The position numbers and the translations under genes were made by a program. Below, piece by piece: positions 6,640 through 15,468 of a stretch of DNA of 27,775 nt. A model generated the notes under the pieces. The model saw only the letters and a list, made by a program, of their open reading frames with translations, did no database searches and was not told where the DNA came from. The DNA is from JAPUDQ01 sp964462335. Its GTDB lineage: Bacteria; Patescibacteriota; Saccharimonadia; Saccharimonadales; Saccharimonadaceae. The stretch spans positions 1 to 27,775 of the forward strand of contig CAYWYG010000008.1 in the NCBI GenBank assembly GCA_964462335.1, given 5' to 3'. Position 1 is the stretch's first letter, and each line of letters starts with the position of its first letter.

Positions 6640-7278
6640 ATGAAGATTGCAGTCATCGGTGCGAGCGGCAAGACGGGCAGGGTGTTCGTCAATGCTGCAC
6701 TTGGTGCAGGGTACGACATCAGGGCAGGGGTGTACCGTAGTGAAGTATTCAAAAGCAGCGACCATCTAGAAGTTATAAAAATCGACGCCTTAAAAGGTGG
6801 TGATGTCGATACGCTTGTGGCGGGCTGTGATGCCGTCGTGAGCATTATTGGGCATGTAGCTGACAGCCCTGCATATTTGCAAACGACGGCGATCAGTAAT
6901 GTACTGAGCGCGATGAAGCGACATCGCGTGAATCGATTGATTAGTCTGACTGGTACGGGTGTACGACAGGCTGGCGATGCTCCATCGTTGATCGATATAC
7001 TCGTGAACCTATCGATACGTATCACAGATCCAGCACGTATGCATGATGGTCGTGCGCAAGCTGACGTCATACGTGACAGCGAAATGGATTGGACGATCGT
7101 CCGCGTTCTCAAATTGACAGATGGTCTAGAACAAAATTATTCGTTGACGGATGGCGGGCCAGCATTGGCATTGGTGTCGAGGCATACTGCCGCCGAAGCA
7201 TTGTTACGCATCCTGCATGACCGTAGTCACATCCGGCAGATGCCGGTGATATCACGTGGTGAACGCGTCTTGGGATAG
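6640..7278 (+). CDS. NAD(P)-binding protein, atypical SDR/NmrA-like
   Basis: A 212-residue Rossmann protein with GASGKTG at residues 7-13, the glycine pattern of atypical (NmrA/SDR_a5-like) short-chain dehydrogenases. DAVVSIIGHV and LISLTGTGVR follow the order seen in these families, and the classical YxxxK is not evident. Members range from redox sensors to epimerases and quinone or flavin reductases, so no substrate is given. Its last 27 bp overlap the convergent GH13 gene. It is preceded by an extended -10 that would give a leaderless transcript. Confidence 0.82.
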   Translation: MKIAVIGASGKTGRVFVNAALGAGYDIRAGVYRSEVFKSSDHLEVIKIDALKGGDVDTLVAGCDAVVSIIGHVADSPAYLQTTAISNVLSAMKRHRVNRLISLTGTGVRQAGDAPSLIDILVNLSIRITDPARMHDGRAQADVIRDSEMDWTIVRVLKLTDGLEQNYSLTDGGPALALVSRHTAAEALLRILHDRSHIRQMPVISRGERVLG

Positions 7279-9027
7279 TATGAGCACGCCGTGCGCGGGC
7301 AGAGTGATGATTGCCATATGCTGGTCGTCAGTCGTGACTGGCTCAACGATAAAATCATCAAACTGCTGACTGTAACCTGTCCATGAGCTATTAAACCTGA
7401 TATACCATGTACCGTTCCGCGGAAGATGTATGTCATAAGAATCAAAACTGCGATCCGTAAAATTGATAAGAACCAGTACGTCATCACCTGCGCCGCCGGA
7501 GTGCCAACGATGATAGCCAAGCACAGCATCGGCGTCATTCTGATGGAATATTGCAGTATGCAGGCCTTGTAGCCCGAGTGTGTTGCCATACTCATTGCGA
7601 CGGAGGCGTATGAGATGTCGATGAGCAGTAACCATGCCGGCATGTTCCTGGGCTTTGTCCCAATCGAGAGCTTGCCAATCGTTAAATTCGCCCTCTTGCA
7701 AAAATTCCTGTCCCTGCAAGAGCATCGGGATACCTGGCGCAGTCAAGGTAACAGCAGATGCGGTAAGCAGGCGTTGTTGGGCTGATACATTGTCGCCACC
7801 ATTTGGATCGGCGGCTTCATTGAGACGTGTTGAGCCGTTGGCAGCACTATCGTGCGAGTCTGCAAAAATAATTTTCTCGTAGGCATTGCCATTGTACGCC
7901 TGGTGTAATTGTTCGATCAATGAACCAAGGGACGCCGGTTTCCCATAGGTCAGTCCGAGTGCATCACGTATAGCGTGGGGAAAGACGATATCCCATTGGG
8001 CATCAAAACCGCAACCTGACGCAGTGGTCGGTCGGGTCACGTATTCGTTGGCTCCGCAATCCTCGGCGATCATGATACTGCCTGGGCGTACGCGATGGCC
8101 AATAGTTGAGATATCACGGAGCAGATTCCATGCGTCACCGATATCGTGCTCGGGGTCGTCGTTATACGATTTGGTATTGCGCATGTAAATAGTCGAGTCA
8201 ATCCTGAGACCATCGACGCGAAACTCGTTAAACCACATGACGACATTGTCGAGGATAAACTGGCGAACTTCTGGTCTGCCATAGTCAGGTCGTGCGCCAA
8301 ATGGTGTATCGGCTCGCCAGTCGTTATAGAAATAGATACCGCCTTTGTTGTCTTCGGTTGTCCAGCCGTCAAATTGCCACAGTGTATCGCTAAAGAGGTG
8401 ATTGTAGACGACATCAACGATGACGCCGATGCCTCGGTCGTGACATGCACGAACAAATGTCATCAAACCATGACGCCCACCATAGGCATTTTCAATCGAG
8501 AAAAGATCACGTGGGTTGTATCCCCATCCCTGAGAATATGCCATATTTGTGACCGGCATGAGTTCGATCATGTTTACGCCGAGATCTTGTAGGTAATCCA
8601 GGCGGTCGATGGCGCTCTCGAACGTACCAGCAGTGGAGACGTCTGGTCGCGCGAATGTACCGATATGAAGCTCATAGATGATCTGATGCTCTCGCGGTAT
8701 TGGCAAAAATATATCATCACCCCACTCAAAGTCGTTGGCAACGATCACTGATTGGCCATTTTCAGTAGCGGTGAGCTGGCGAGCGCGTGGGTCATTGCGA
8801 TACAGCTCTCGTCCGTCAGGTGTCGTAATCTTATATCGATAGATGTGTCCTGGTTTCGCGTGTTTGACGATCGTTGACCAATACCCCCCATCTTCACTTT
8901 GCATCGAAATCGGTATTTCAGTAAATGTCCCGACGATATCAACAGACGTTGCAAATGGCGCCCAGACACGAAAGTGCACGCCTCCACGATGAACAATTGC
9001 CCCCAATTGTTTTTTGACCTGATGCAT
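7252..9027 (-). CDS. GH13 alpha-glucan enzyme (branching enzyme/trehalohydrolase-like)
   Basis: A 591-residue alpha-amylase-superfamily enzyme with no signal peptide, so cytosolic. Residues 1-100 look like a CBM48-type beta domain (FRVWAPFATSVDIVG). The catalytic barrel shows DVVYNH (205-210), GLRIDS with nucleophile Asp277, IAEDCG with acid/base Glu322, and FADSHD with His392-Asp393, so all the conserved GH13 residues are present. A C-terminal beta domain ends in HGVLILS. The YELHIGTF and GWGYNPRDLFS segments resemble maltooligosyltrehalose trehalohydrolases, while many homologues are labelled 1,4-alpha-glucan branching enzymes; I cannot separate these. It implies storage or use of an alpha-glucan. 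It converges with, and overlaps, the NAD(P)-binding gene. Confidence 0.88.
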   Translation of the reverse strand: MHQVKKQLGAIVHRGGVHFRVWAPFATSVDIVGTFTEIPISMQSEDGGYWSTIVKHAKPGHIYRYKITTPDGRELYRNDPRARQLTATENGQSVIVANDFEWGDDIFLPIPREHQIIYELHIGTFARPDVSTAGTFESAIDRLDYLQDLGVNMIELMPVTNMAYSQGWGYNPRDLFSIENAYGGRHGLMTFVRACHDRGIGVIVDVVYNHLFSDTLWQFDGWTTEDNKGGIYFYNDWRADTPFGARPDYGRPEVRQFILDNVVMWFNEFRVDGLRIDSTIYMRNTKSYNDDPEHDIGDAWNLLRDISTIGHRVRPGSIMIAEDCGANEYVTRPTTASGCGFDAQWDIVFPHAIRDALGLTYGKPASLGSLIEQLHQAYNGNAYEKIIFADSHDSAANGSTRLNEAADPNGGDNVSAQQRLLTASAVTLTAPGIPMLLQGQEFLQEGEFNDWQALDWDKAQEHAGMVTAHRHLIRLRRNEYGNTLGLQGLHTAIFHQNDADAVLGYHRWHSGGAGDDVLVLINFTDRSFDSYDIHLPRNGTWYIRFNSSWTGYSQQFDDFIVEPVTTDDQHMAIITLPAHGVLILSQDAFTT

Positions 9028-9200
9028 ACATCTATTATCAAGCCATAAGCGTCAATGTGCAAGGTAATGCGGTATTTTATATAAAATTTCTGAGACTATA
9101 AGCAGTTCTCGGCGTAGACGAACGATACAAAATAGGGAGTTCTATGGGAGGGGTGCTAATGGTTATTATGCATCAGTAGTGCTACACTAGAAACGAATTT
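9028..9200. other. Divergent intergenic region
   Basis: This 173-bp gap separates the divergent GH13 and zinc-ribbon genes. It carries the GH13 promoter on the left and TGC-TACACT (9180-9188) on the right, 12 bases before the ATG at 9201. In between, a good SD (GGGAGGGG, about 9146-9153) precedes a 6-codon frame (MVIMHQ, ATG at 9159) that stops just before the -10. No other structure was recognised. Confidence 0.45.
9034..9062 (-). promoter_or_regulatory. Promoter of the GH13 gene, probably leaderless
   Basis: On the minus strand: TTGCAC (9062-9057), 17 bp, GATAAT (9039-9034), then six bases to the ATG at 9027. The -35 is weak. No SD fits between the -10 and the ATG. Confidence 0.5.
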
Positions 9201-10253
9201 ATGATACCATTTCTTCCTATCGCTATAGTTGCTGCAATTGGTGCGCATAAATTGGCTCTCAATCTTGATACGCATCGTAAGCCCCGTGACGCATCAGTTT
9301 TATTAGCAACATTTTCAACTCCATATATGGCAGAAATTGCACGTGGTACGTCGGGTGATTATTACTATTCTGCTATGGTCGCGATAGGAAACCCCGAAGA
9401 TCTAGCTGCTCCACCACACGATAATGTGCCAAATGCGTGGACGGGTGGCGCTATCTATCGTGTCGATTTACCGTTTATAACAAAAGTTCACTTGCTGGGT
9501 ATACCGAAGACGGAACCCGCTCAAGTAGATCCATCAGGCGACCACATGGAACCTGTGGCGCTAGAGGGGGACTTTCCTCGCTATTTCTCATTGTATGCCG
9601 AGATAGGACAACAAGTTGAGTCGCGTTATATCCTTGATCCAGCCGCTATGCAATTCATCGTAGATTTCTGCAGTACGCATCATTGGGAGATCGTTGGTGA
9701 TCAGCTTATCTTTCTTCATGCCAATATATCAACCGATCATGACCCAGTTGCGCTCATGAAGATCGTGCAGGAGTTCATCGATCACATCAAGCCAGCTATC
9801 GAACGGCCGATTAGCGAAGAGCGCCAGATGCAGCGTGCATCATATGGCCAGGAGCGTCGTGGACTACTTTGCCCACTATGTGGTACGCTGATGACAAATC
9901 AAGGAAAATATCTCCTGTGCCCGCAGGGGCACGGTATGTTGGCATATGGGAGGGTACTTGCTGATATACGCAAGAAGCTTCTTCATGTGGATATTAGTAA
10001 TCCTGTGGTGTTGCAACATGAGGGCATCCGATGTCCTTCGTGCCATCATGATATGACAAAGATGGCGTATGATGCGACTCAAGTCATGATAGACTCGTGT
10101 ACGCACTGTCCGTATCGTTGGCTGGATGCTGATGAGGTGGCGGAGATAAAATTAAATGATCGGCTCGCTGATCTTGACATTGGTACACCACTGGATACAA
10201 TGCAATTTGAGGCTCGATCTCATCCGCATAATCCGTACGACCGTTCACACTGA
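9201..10253 (+). CDS. Membrane-anchored zinc-ribbon protein
   Basis: A 350-residue protein of uncertain role. A short N-terminal hydrophobic segment (about residues 2-20) may anchor it. The middle part (about 30-200) has no motif I can name; the stretch near 128-172 recalls DUF3137-like proteins only weakly. Two zinc-ribbon-like modules follow: Cys224, Cys227, Cys240 and His244; then Cys278, Cys281, Cys300 and Cys303 with YRWLDADEVAEI. The second module has the exact layout of the zf-TFIIB-like transcription-factor zinc finger (CPxC...CxxC...WLDxxE), common in bacterial proteins of unknown function. The start is ATG 9201 with no SD; the extended -10 at 9180-9188 leaves a leader of about six bases. 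Confidence 0.75.
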   Translation: MIPFLPIAIVAAIGAHKLALNLDTHRKPRDASVLLATFSTPYMAEIARGTSGDYYYSAMVAIGNPEDLAAPPHDNVPNAWTGGAIYRVDLPFITKVHLLGIPKTEPAQVDPSGDHMEPVALEGDFPRYFSLYAEIGQQVESRYILDPAAMQFIVDFCSTHHWEIVGDQLIFLHANISTDHDPVALMKIVQEFIDHIKPAIERPISEERQMQRASYGQERRGLLCPLCGTLMTNQGKYLLCPQGHGMLAYGRVLADIRKKLLHVDISNPVVLQHEGIRCPSCHHDMTKMAYDATQVMIDSCTHCPYRWLDADEVAEIKLNDRLADLDIGTPLDTMQFEARSHPHNPYDRSH

Positions 10254-10275
10254 ACTCTCGGTTTATTTTTAATCC
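10243..10275 (+). terminator. Possible weak terminator after zinc-ribbon gene
   Basis: GTTCA (10243-10247) pairs with TGAAC (10251-10255) around a 3-nt loop, with ACCG/CGGT able to extend it across a bulge, and a T-rich stretch (TTTATTTTT) follows near 10262. The stem is short, so this is tentative. Confidence 0.3.
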
Positions 10276-10438
10276 AGTAGCTTAGACTTGTATGATGAGT
10301 ACGTCACAAAAATATCCACATTTTGATCAGTTGTAGTGGGGGCATCAGCGGGCTGGGTAGGGTACGTGGGGGTAACGCACGTTTGGTGAGCGAGGCGTTT
10401 AGCTCGGTATCTTATGCAATTCGGAAGACTGCGAAAGC
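10254..10438. other. G-rich intergenic region, unexplained
   Basis: The 185 bp between the convergent zinc-ribbon and membrane-protein genes have no convincing frame. Part of it (10337-10385) is unusually G-rich on the plus strand, and there are small inverted repeats: ACGTG/CACGT near 10364-10382 and GAGC/GCTC near 10388-10405. I could not match it to a known RNA or to a tRNA. Confidence 0.4.
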
Positions 10439-10948
10439 CTAGCCAAACAGGTAGCTATGCATCAAAGGCCACGCGTCCCAGAGTTTGATGAGTAATAGGA
10501 ACGAGATGACAATGATGGCGCCAATGGGGAGGCCGAAACGAAATGTATGATTTTTCGACAAAAATTGTCTTAGTCCATAGACGTATGGAATTATCAACCA
10601 CGTTACGATTACCCGTTCGACATAATCGCTGTCACTGCCGAATCCGTGATAGACATGTAGCAATAGTCCGAGTATGAGTAGAGCAAATAGTATGAGTGAC
10701 AATGTTGCTACTTGTTTTGCGTTTGGGATACGGAGTCGGCTCAGTGCAAGGGGAGTGACACAGCAAAATGTGACCATAAATGCGATCATCCCCGCAAGTA
10801 TGGCACCTAGTCCGGCTAGCCATACTGACTTATCGGTGAAAAACATCCATATTATCTCGTACACGATAAACGCGGCGAGGAGCGCAAGCGCAACTATAAC
10901 AGTGTCGATAATGTATACGGCGATATATGGTTTTTGTGTTAGTTTCAT
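10439..10948 (-). CDS. Polytopic membrane protein, unrecognised
   Basis: A 169-residue protein made almost entirely of hydrophobic segments: about five membrane spans (near residues 10-35, 45-70, 80-100, 115-135 and 140-160) with short basic loops such as SRLRIPNAKQ and GLRQFLSKNHTFR. No family is recognised. I chose the ATG at 10948 over one at 10963 because a well-formed promoter, TTGATA-17-TATCAT, ends exactly six bases before it, giving a leaderless mRNA; the longer form would start inside that promoter. Confidence 0.7.
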   Translation of the reverse strand: MKLTQKPYIAVYIIDTVIVALALLAAFIVYEIIWMFFTDKSVWLAGLGAILAGMIAFMVTFCCVTPLALSRLRIPNAKQVATLSLILFALLILGLLLHVYHGFGSDSDYVERVIVTWLIIPYVYGLRQFLSKNHTFRFGLPIGAIIVISFLLLIKLWDAWPLMHSYLFG

Positions 10949-10954
10949 GGTTTT

Positions 10955-10983
10955 ATGATACATCTGCTCATCGTCAATATCAA
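10955..10983 (-). promoter_or_regulatory. Leaderless promoter of the membrane protein gene
   Basis: Minus strand: TTGATA (10983-10978, five of six consensus bases), 17-bp spacer, TATCAT (10960-10955), then six bases to the ATG at 10948. The start of transcription should coincide with the start codon. Confidence 0.7.
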
Positions 10984-11056
10984 ATGATGCAATAGAATTA
11001 GTGACGAAATATATGTATGCGAGAGAGGATTGGTACGCAGCCGATTTTAGGTGATA

Positions 11057-11902
11057 TCACATATACTCTCTGCACGCACTGAGTTTGCCTGTGTCATAGC
11101 CGCGATTAAACGCCTTGACCCGATCGGCCGAACTGCCGTGGGTCCATGTTTCGGGGTTGATAGAGCCTTGAGTGCTGGCTTGGATGCGGTCATCGCCGAC
11201 GGCTTCGGCGGCGCGGATGGCTTGTTCGATATCGCCCGGTTGGAATACGTTGCGGTTGCGAAGTGAGTGTGCCCATAGGCCAGCAAAACAGTCAGCTTGC
11301 AGCTCAAGTTTGACGCTGAGGCTGTTTTCGCCAGATCGTTGGTAGGCGGGATCGTTTTGGGCGCGGTCCATGATGCCAAGTACCTGTTGGGCGTGGTGAC
11401 CGGCCTCATGGGCGATGACATAGGCTTGGGCGACATCACCATTGCTGCCACCGAGTTGCGTGAGGACGGAGAAAAATGTCTCGTCGAGATAGATCGTGGC
11501 GTCGAGCGGGCAGTAGTGGGGGCCGACTTGAGTGGTTGCGACACCGCACCCGCTGCGCGTCGCATCACGAAATAAGACGAGTTTGGGGTCCTGGTAGGAG
11601 ATGCCTTCGGATTTTAATGCATCACGCCAATATTGATTTGTCGAACCGAGTACCGTGCTGACAAATGTCTCATAATTGTCTTTGCCTTGGAATTCTATGG
11701 GCTGTTCAGTTGTCTGGGAATTCCCACCGATGCTACCCGTAACTTGCTCAAGCAGCGCAGGGTCAACCTGTACGCCCATATAACTGAGAGCGAGAAACAT
11801 GATGATGCCTACGATAGCACCAGCACCACCGAGTGCGATGCCGCCCATGCCGCGTCGATCTTCGACGTCACCACTTGTACCTAGTTGATCCCATAGAGCC
11901 AT
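11057..11902 (-). CDS. YpfJ-type neutral zinc metallopeptidase
   Basis: A 281-residue membrane-anchored metalloprotease of the YpfJ (putative neutral zinc peptidase) family. One transmembrane segment lies at about residues 20-42 (GGIALGGAGAIVGIIMF). The zinc motif HEAGHH is at 165-170 with Glu166 catalytic, and LELQADCFAGLWAH at about 199-212 supplies the family's third-ligand region; CGVATTQVGPHYCP is also typical. The bulk should lie outside the membrane. Substrates are unknown. I chose the ATG at 11902 (MALWDQ), which fits the family's N-terminus and sits six bases after a TACTAT box; the frame opens 45 codons earlier but that part is not conserved-looking. Confidence 0.93.
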   Translation of the reverse strand: MALWDQLGTSGDVEDRRGMGGIALGGAGAIVGIIMFLALSYMGVQVDPALLEQVTGSIGGNSQTTEQPIEFQGKDNYETFVSTVLGSTNQYWRDALKSEGISYQDPKLVLFRDATRSGCGVATTQVGPHYCPLDATIYLDETFFSVLTQLGGSNGDVAQAYVIAHEAGHHAQQVLGIMDRAQNDPAYQRSGENSLSVKLELQADCFAGLWAHSLRNRNVFQPGDIEQAIRAAEAVGDDRIQASTQGSINPETWTHGSSADRVKAFNRGYDTGKLSACREYM

Positions 11903-11908
11903 ATGACG

Positions 11909-11937
11909 ATAGTAAATACTATATGATGAATAGTAAA
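11909..11937 (-). promoter_or_regulatory. Leaderless promoter of the metallopeptidase gene
   Basis: Minus strand: TTTACT (11937-11932), 17 bp, TACTAT (11914-11909), then six bases to the ATG at 11902. No SD is present. Confidence 0.65.
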
Positions 11938-12006
11938 GGTCTTTATGATGCGAAGCGCGTCCGAATCCACAAAATAGCTGAGAAATGTGTATTCGTAAAA
12001 TCTTTA

Positions 12007-12015
12007 TGCTATAAT
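12007..12015 (+). promoter_or_regulatory. Extended -10 promoter of surface protein 1
   Basis: TGC followed by TATAAT (12010-12015), with no good -35. A leader of about 45 bases with SD AAGGGGG (12056-12062) precedes the ATG at 12067. Confidence 0.65.
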
Positions 12016-12066
12016 GATGCGTAATTCCACCAAGCATATAAAAAGCGGAAAAAATAAGGGGGTTTT

Positions 12067-13767
12067 ATGAAGCGACTCATCGCTTTTGTGATGATGAGTG
12101 CGATAACGGCGATGGTCGCGCACGTTGATATTGTCTCGGCGACAACTATTACTGTGAACACGACATCGATGACAGGTATCGAGACCGGAGATGGTTTGCC
12201 GGAAGAATGTTCGATATATGATGCGGTCGTTGCTGCACGAAGCGATACGAGCACCAACGGATGTCCTGCGGGAGACGCAAATCCTGAAGGTGACACCATA
12301 TTGTTGCCTAGCGGTACGTTTGACGGCTTTAATAAACCGGTCATGTCCGTAAGTGGTGATAAAATTCAGATCATCGGTCAAGGAAAGACTGAGACGATAC
12401 TGAAGGACTTGACGATTCTGAACGGGGGGAGCTTCTTTTTCTCGCTACGCGACGTAGAGCTTTTACGTAGTAGGGTCACGATGACATCTACAGGATCAAC
12501 ATCAAATACACTGGAAGTAGCCGAAGTGAAGATGACGGGCGGAGCTATATCAATACGGCAAAACGACACTTCAACAACGACATCTCTTCTACGGGATATT
12601 GAGGGGGTGAAAGATACGGTAAATAGTATCAATTCGTATATCAACATATTTTCTCATTCTCCAAATTCAGGAAATACGGTTGTTCGGAACGTGACACTTG
12701 CGGGCCAGGGCGGATATACGGGTATTTCATACTATAGCCCATATGGGACAAGTGATCTTATTGTTGAGAATTCTGTGATCTCAGGCTATGGTACAGGGAT
12801 ATTTAGCAATGAGTGTACTGAATATTCTGAGCCGGTCTATTCGTTGCATATAACTAACTCGTCGATTGGCGGAGGAGACATGCTTACGGGTGTATACGCC
12901 GCGTGCGGACATGTGGTTGTGAACGATACGATATTTCACGATATCATCGGTTCAGCGCTCTTAGTTGACACGAATTATATGTCACCCGCCTGTGTGACCC
13001 AATACTCATCTCGCGTTGAGGTATACAATACGACATTTACGAGAATTTCACCTTCGATAACTGCCCCAGGTGTTGTATATGTCGAGGCGGTTCTTGATGG
13101 GTGTACTGGTGTTCAGTCCCAGACATCGGCGTCAAGTTTAATCATGCGGCATAATACTTTTGCCGATAATTCACTAGCCTCTTTTGCAAATATTGCGGTT
13201 ACGAATGGTGCCGTGATTGACGGTTTCGTCGTGCAAAACAATGCATTTCAAGGTAGAGCTCTGAGTGGTTTGTTTACGTCTACGAGCGCTCCAGTGGTGA
13301 CTCACAACCTGACGACGGACACTCGGGAGCCGGAGGATGGTTTTCACCGTGTTGCGACGCTTCTTCTAGGCGCACTAGCGGACAATGGTGGTGCCGCGCT
13401 GATAGGCGCCAATGGCTCGGGTGGTCATGTGCTTACGATGCGTCCGTTGTGGGGTAGCCCGCTCATTGACGGTGCTCCGGACGTTGGTTTAACTACTGAC
13501 CAGCGCCATCAGCCACGCGCGCAACTAAGATTGAATAGTTATGATATTGGTGCGGTGGAAGTATCACGTCAGGAGGTGCTTGGTGATGGTCTGGTCGCAT
13601 CACAGCTTGATGAGTATATCAATGGCACCGCGACGGTAGTCCCTGCTGCGACGCTTGCGAAAACAGGGATAGATATGGCGTGGCCATTGGCGAGTGCAGC
13701 ACTACTCGTCGTTATACCAGTTATTTTTCGACTCCTCGAGAAATTGGCTCGTGCTACGACATCATGA
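12067..13767 (+). CDS. Secreted beta-helix surface protein, CSLREA/choice-of-anchor Q, LAKTG tail
   Basis: A 566-residue exported protein. A signal peptide (1-26, ending near VSA) is followed by a CSLREA-like module (EECSIYDAVVAA, then NGCPAGD and DTILLPSGTF), and a long run of short beta repeats, VENS/ITNSS/VNDTIFHD, typical of right-handed parallel beta-helices. Near 455-500, LTMRPLWGSPLIDGAPDVG, DQRHQPR and YDIGAVEV form the choice-of-anchor Q domain. The tail is LAKTG (530-534), a hydrophobic span and basic residues, a sortase-like signal. Such proteins are adhesins or carbohydrate binders. It is a paralogue of the broken gene at 17457. A likely host-contact protein, by inference from organism type. 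Confidence 0.85.
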   Translation: MKRLIAFVMMSAITAMVAHVDIVSATTITVNTTSMTGIETGDGLPEECSIYDAVVAARSDTSTNGCPAGDANPEGDTILLPSGTFDGFNKPVMSVSGDKIQIIGQGKTETILKDLTILNGGSFFFSLRDVELLRSRVTMTSTGSTSNTLEVAEVKMTGGAISIRQNDTSTTTSLLRDIEGVKDTVNSINSYINIFSHSPNSGNTVVRNVTLAGQGGYTGISYYSPYGTSDLIVENSVISGYGTGIFSNECTEYSEPVYSLHITNSSIGGGDMLTGVYAACGHVVVNDTIFHDIIGSALLVDTNYMSPACVTQYSSRVEVYNTTFTRISPSITAPGVVYVEAVLDGCTGVQSQTSASSLIMRHNTFADNSLASFANIAVTNGAVIDGFVVQNNAFQGRALSGLFTSTSAPVVTHNLTTDTREPEDGFHRVATLLLGALADNGGAALIGANGSGGHVLTMRPLWGSPLIDGAPDVGLTTDQRHQPRAQLRLNSYDIGAVEVSRQEVLGDGLVASQLDEYINGTATVVPAATLAKTGIDMAWPLASAALLVVIPVIFRLLEKLARATTS

Positions 13768-13782
13768 TACGAGGTTAGTCGA

Positions 13783-15414
13783 TCAGAGTTCGACAGTCTC
13801 TTTACTTTTCATGTGGCCATCGAAATCAACTTCGTAAACAAGCATATCGTCCTGCGGCATTTCGGTCGTACCGATTTTCGCATCAGAAATATTTTCAATG
13901 TATTTCATGAGTGAGCGAATCGAATTGCCGTGGGCAACGACCAAAACAGTTTGCCCATGACGCAATCTGGGCAGGACGATACGTAGATAAAATGGTACGG
14001 CACGCTGGTAAACGTCCTTCAAGCTCTCACCGCCCTCGATCGGGCCATCCCAGCTTCGGCGCAGTTGGTCGTATGCTTCTTTGCCGATTGCTTCATCAAC
14101 TTTATCCTTGTTCATACCAGTATAGACACCATAATCTCTCTCATTGATAGCGGCACTAGACTCAGAACGAAGGTCAGTCTGGTCTGATGCGTTTTTGATC
14201 GCCTCAAGCGTCTCCTGCGAACGAACTTGTTGCGAGGTAAATGCATAGTCAAATTTGATGTCATGTAGCTTTTCACCCATGCGAACAGCGTCTTTAAAGC
14301 CTTTTTCACTGAGATGGACATCGGTCGTGCCTGTCCACAACCCTTGGGCGTTCCACTCGGACTGAGTATGCCGTACAATAACGAGCTTGCCACCAGTTTG
14401 GCGCGCAACGACACGGTTTGGAACGTCACCGTACCAGAACTGTATGATATTTTGCACGGTCACATCATTGATACGCGCAATTGCTTCTTCGGTATTGAAA
14501 GCAGCGTGCTGGGTCATGACGATGCCAGGGATTTGGAGCATCGCATGGACTTCGGCGGCGTGCTCATAGGTAGTAGGGCTGGTTGACTCACTGTCGAGCG
14601 CGCCGATCATTTCTTTTTGCAGGATCAATTTCTCACCTTCGATCGTATCAAGTCCTGCACCGGCAATGTGACCACTTTTGACGCCATGGATGAGCGCGCG
14701 ATTTTCGACAAGTTCACCGCGGGCAGTATTGATGAGGATGACACCTTTTTTCATCTTCGTGATCGTAGCTTGATTGATGAGATGATAATTATCGGCAAGC
14801 AGGGGTGTATGAAGCGTGATGATGTCGCTTTGCGTCAAAATATCATCAAAAGTAACATAGGTGATACCCATTTCTTTGGCAAATGCCGCATCTTCGCGTA
14901 TATCGTACGCGATGACATTCATTTCAAAGCCCTTAGCGATCTTGGCAACATGTCGTCCGATATGACCCATGCCGACAACGCCCAGTGTGCGGCCTTTGAG
15001 ATCTATACCAGTAAGATCGCTTGCAACAAACGTTCCTTTACGAGTGGCGCTTACCGTAGGGATGAGCTTGCGGGTGAGGGCGAGCATCAGAGAAAAAGCT
15101 GCTTCAGCGACGGTGTTTTCGCCGTAGGTAGGGACATTGACGACAGTGACGCCACGAGCCGTAGCTGCATCGAGGTCGATATGGTCAAACCCAGTGCTGC
15201 GCGTCGCAATCAGTTTGAGGCGTGGCATTTTTTCGATCATCTGCCGAGTCACTTGACTCGTCACAAAGACAGAGATGACCTCGGCGTCTTTGTCGAGGTT
15301 ACGTAACGATATCTGATCATGAACAAATTCCCAGCGATGGTCTGTCTGTCGTAGGCCCTCGTTGATCTGTGCTTGGTCTATCTTTGTCGCTTCATAAAAA
15401 ACGATAACTGCCAT
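13783..15414 (-). CDS. Fusion: D-lactate dehydrogenase + phosphoglycerate mutase
   Basis: One uninterrupted 543-residue frame with two enzymes. Residues 1-335 are a D-2-hydroxyacid dehydrogenase: NAD motif GMGHIG (148-153), catalytic Arg232 in NTARGE and His303 in TQHAAFNT; the TSxxxTxYEH region suggests D-lactate dehydrogenase, which makes D-lactate from pyruvate. Residues 342-543 are a cofactor-dependent (dPGM/GpmA-type) phosphoglycerate mutase: RHTQSEWN with phospho-acceptor His349 (RHTQS where RHG is usual), ERDYG (425-429), GGESLKD and AHGNS with His495. The mutase interconverts 3- and 2-phosphoglycerate. Both halves keep their catalytic residues, so both should work. A linker of fewer than 10 residues joins them. 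SD AGGGTGG precedes the ATG at 15414. Confidence 0.93.
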   Translation of the reverse strand: MAVIVFYEATKIDQAQINEGLRQTDHRWEFVHDQISLRNLDKDAEVISVFVTSQVTRQMIEKMPRLKLIATRSTGFDHIDLDAATARGVTVVNVPTYGENTVAEAAFSLMLALTRKLIPTVSATRKGTFVASDLTGIDLKGRTLGVVGMGHIGRHVAKIAKGFEMNVIAYDIREDAAFAKEMGITYVTFDDILTQSDIITLHTPLLADNYHLINQATITKMKKGVILINTARGELVENRALIHGVKSGHIAGAGLDTIEGEKLILQKEMIGALDSESTSPTTYEHAAEVHAMLQIPGIVMTQHAAFNTEEAIARINDVTVQNIIQFWYGDVPNRVVARQTGGKLVIVRHTQSEWNAQGLWTGTTDVHLSEKGFKDAVRMGEKLHDIKFDYAFTSQQVRSQETLEAIKNASDQTDLRSESSAAINERDYGVYTGMNKDKVDEAIGKEAYDQLRRSWDGPIEGGESLKDVYQRAVPFYLRIVLPRLRHGQTVLVVAHGNSIRSLMKYIENISDAKIGTTEMPQDDMLVYEVDFDGHMKSKETVEL

Positions 15415-15468
15415 GTTGTGCCACCCTATTACTTATGCTTATCTAGTATCTATAGTAATAAGGAATGG

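Noticed and set aside
6336..7112. Minus-strand open frame crossing the terminator at 6596-6624
   Set aside because: It runs antisense through two supported genes and a perfect terminator, with low-complexity translation.
14617..15306. Long plus-strand open frame opposite the dehydrogenase half of the fusion
   Set aside because: It mirrors conserved codons of the dehydrogenase and has no promoter, SD or recognisable domain.
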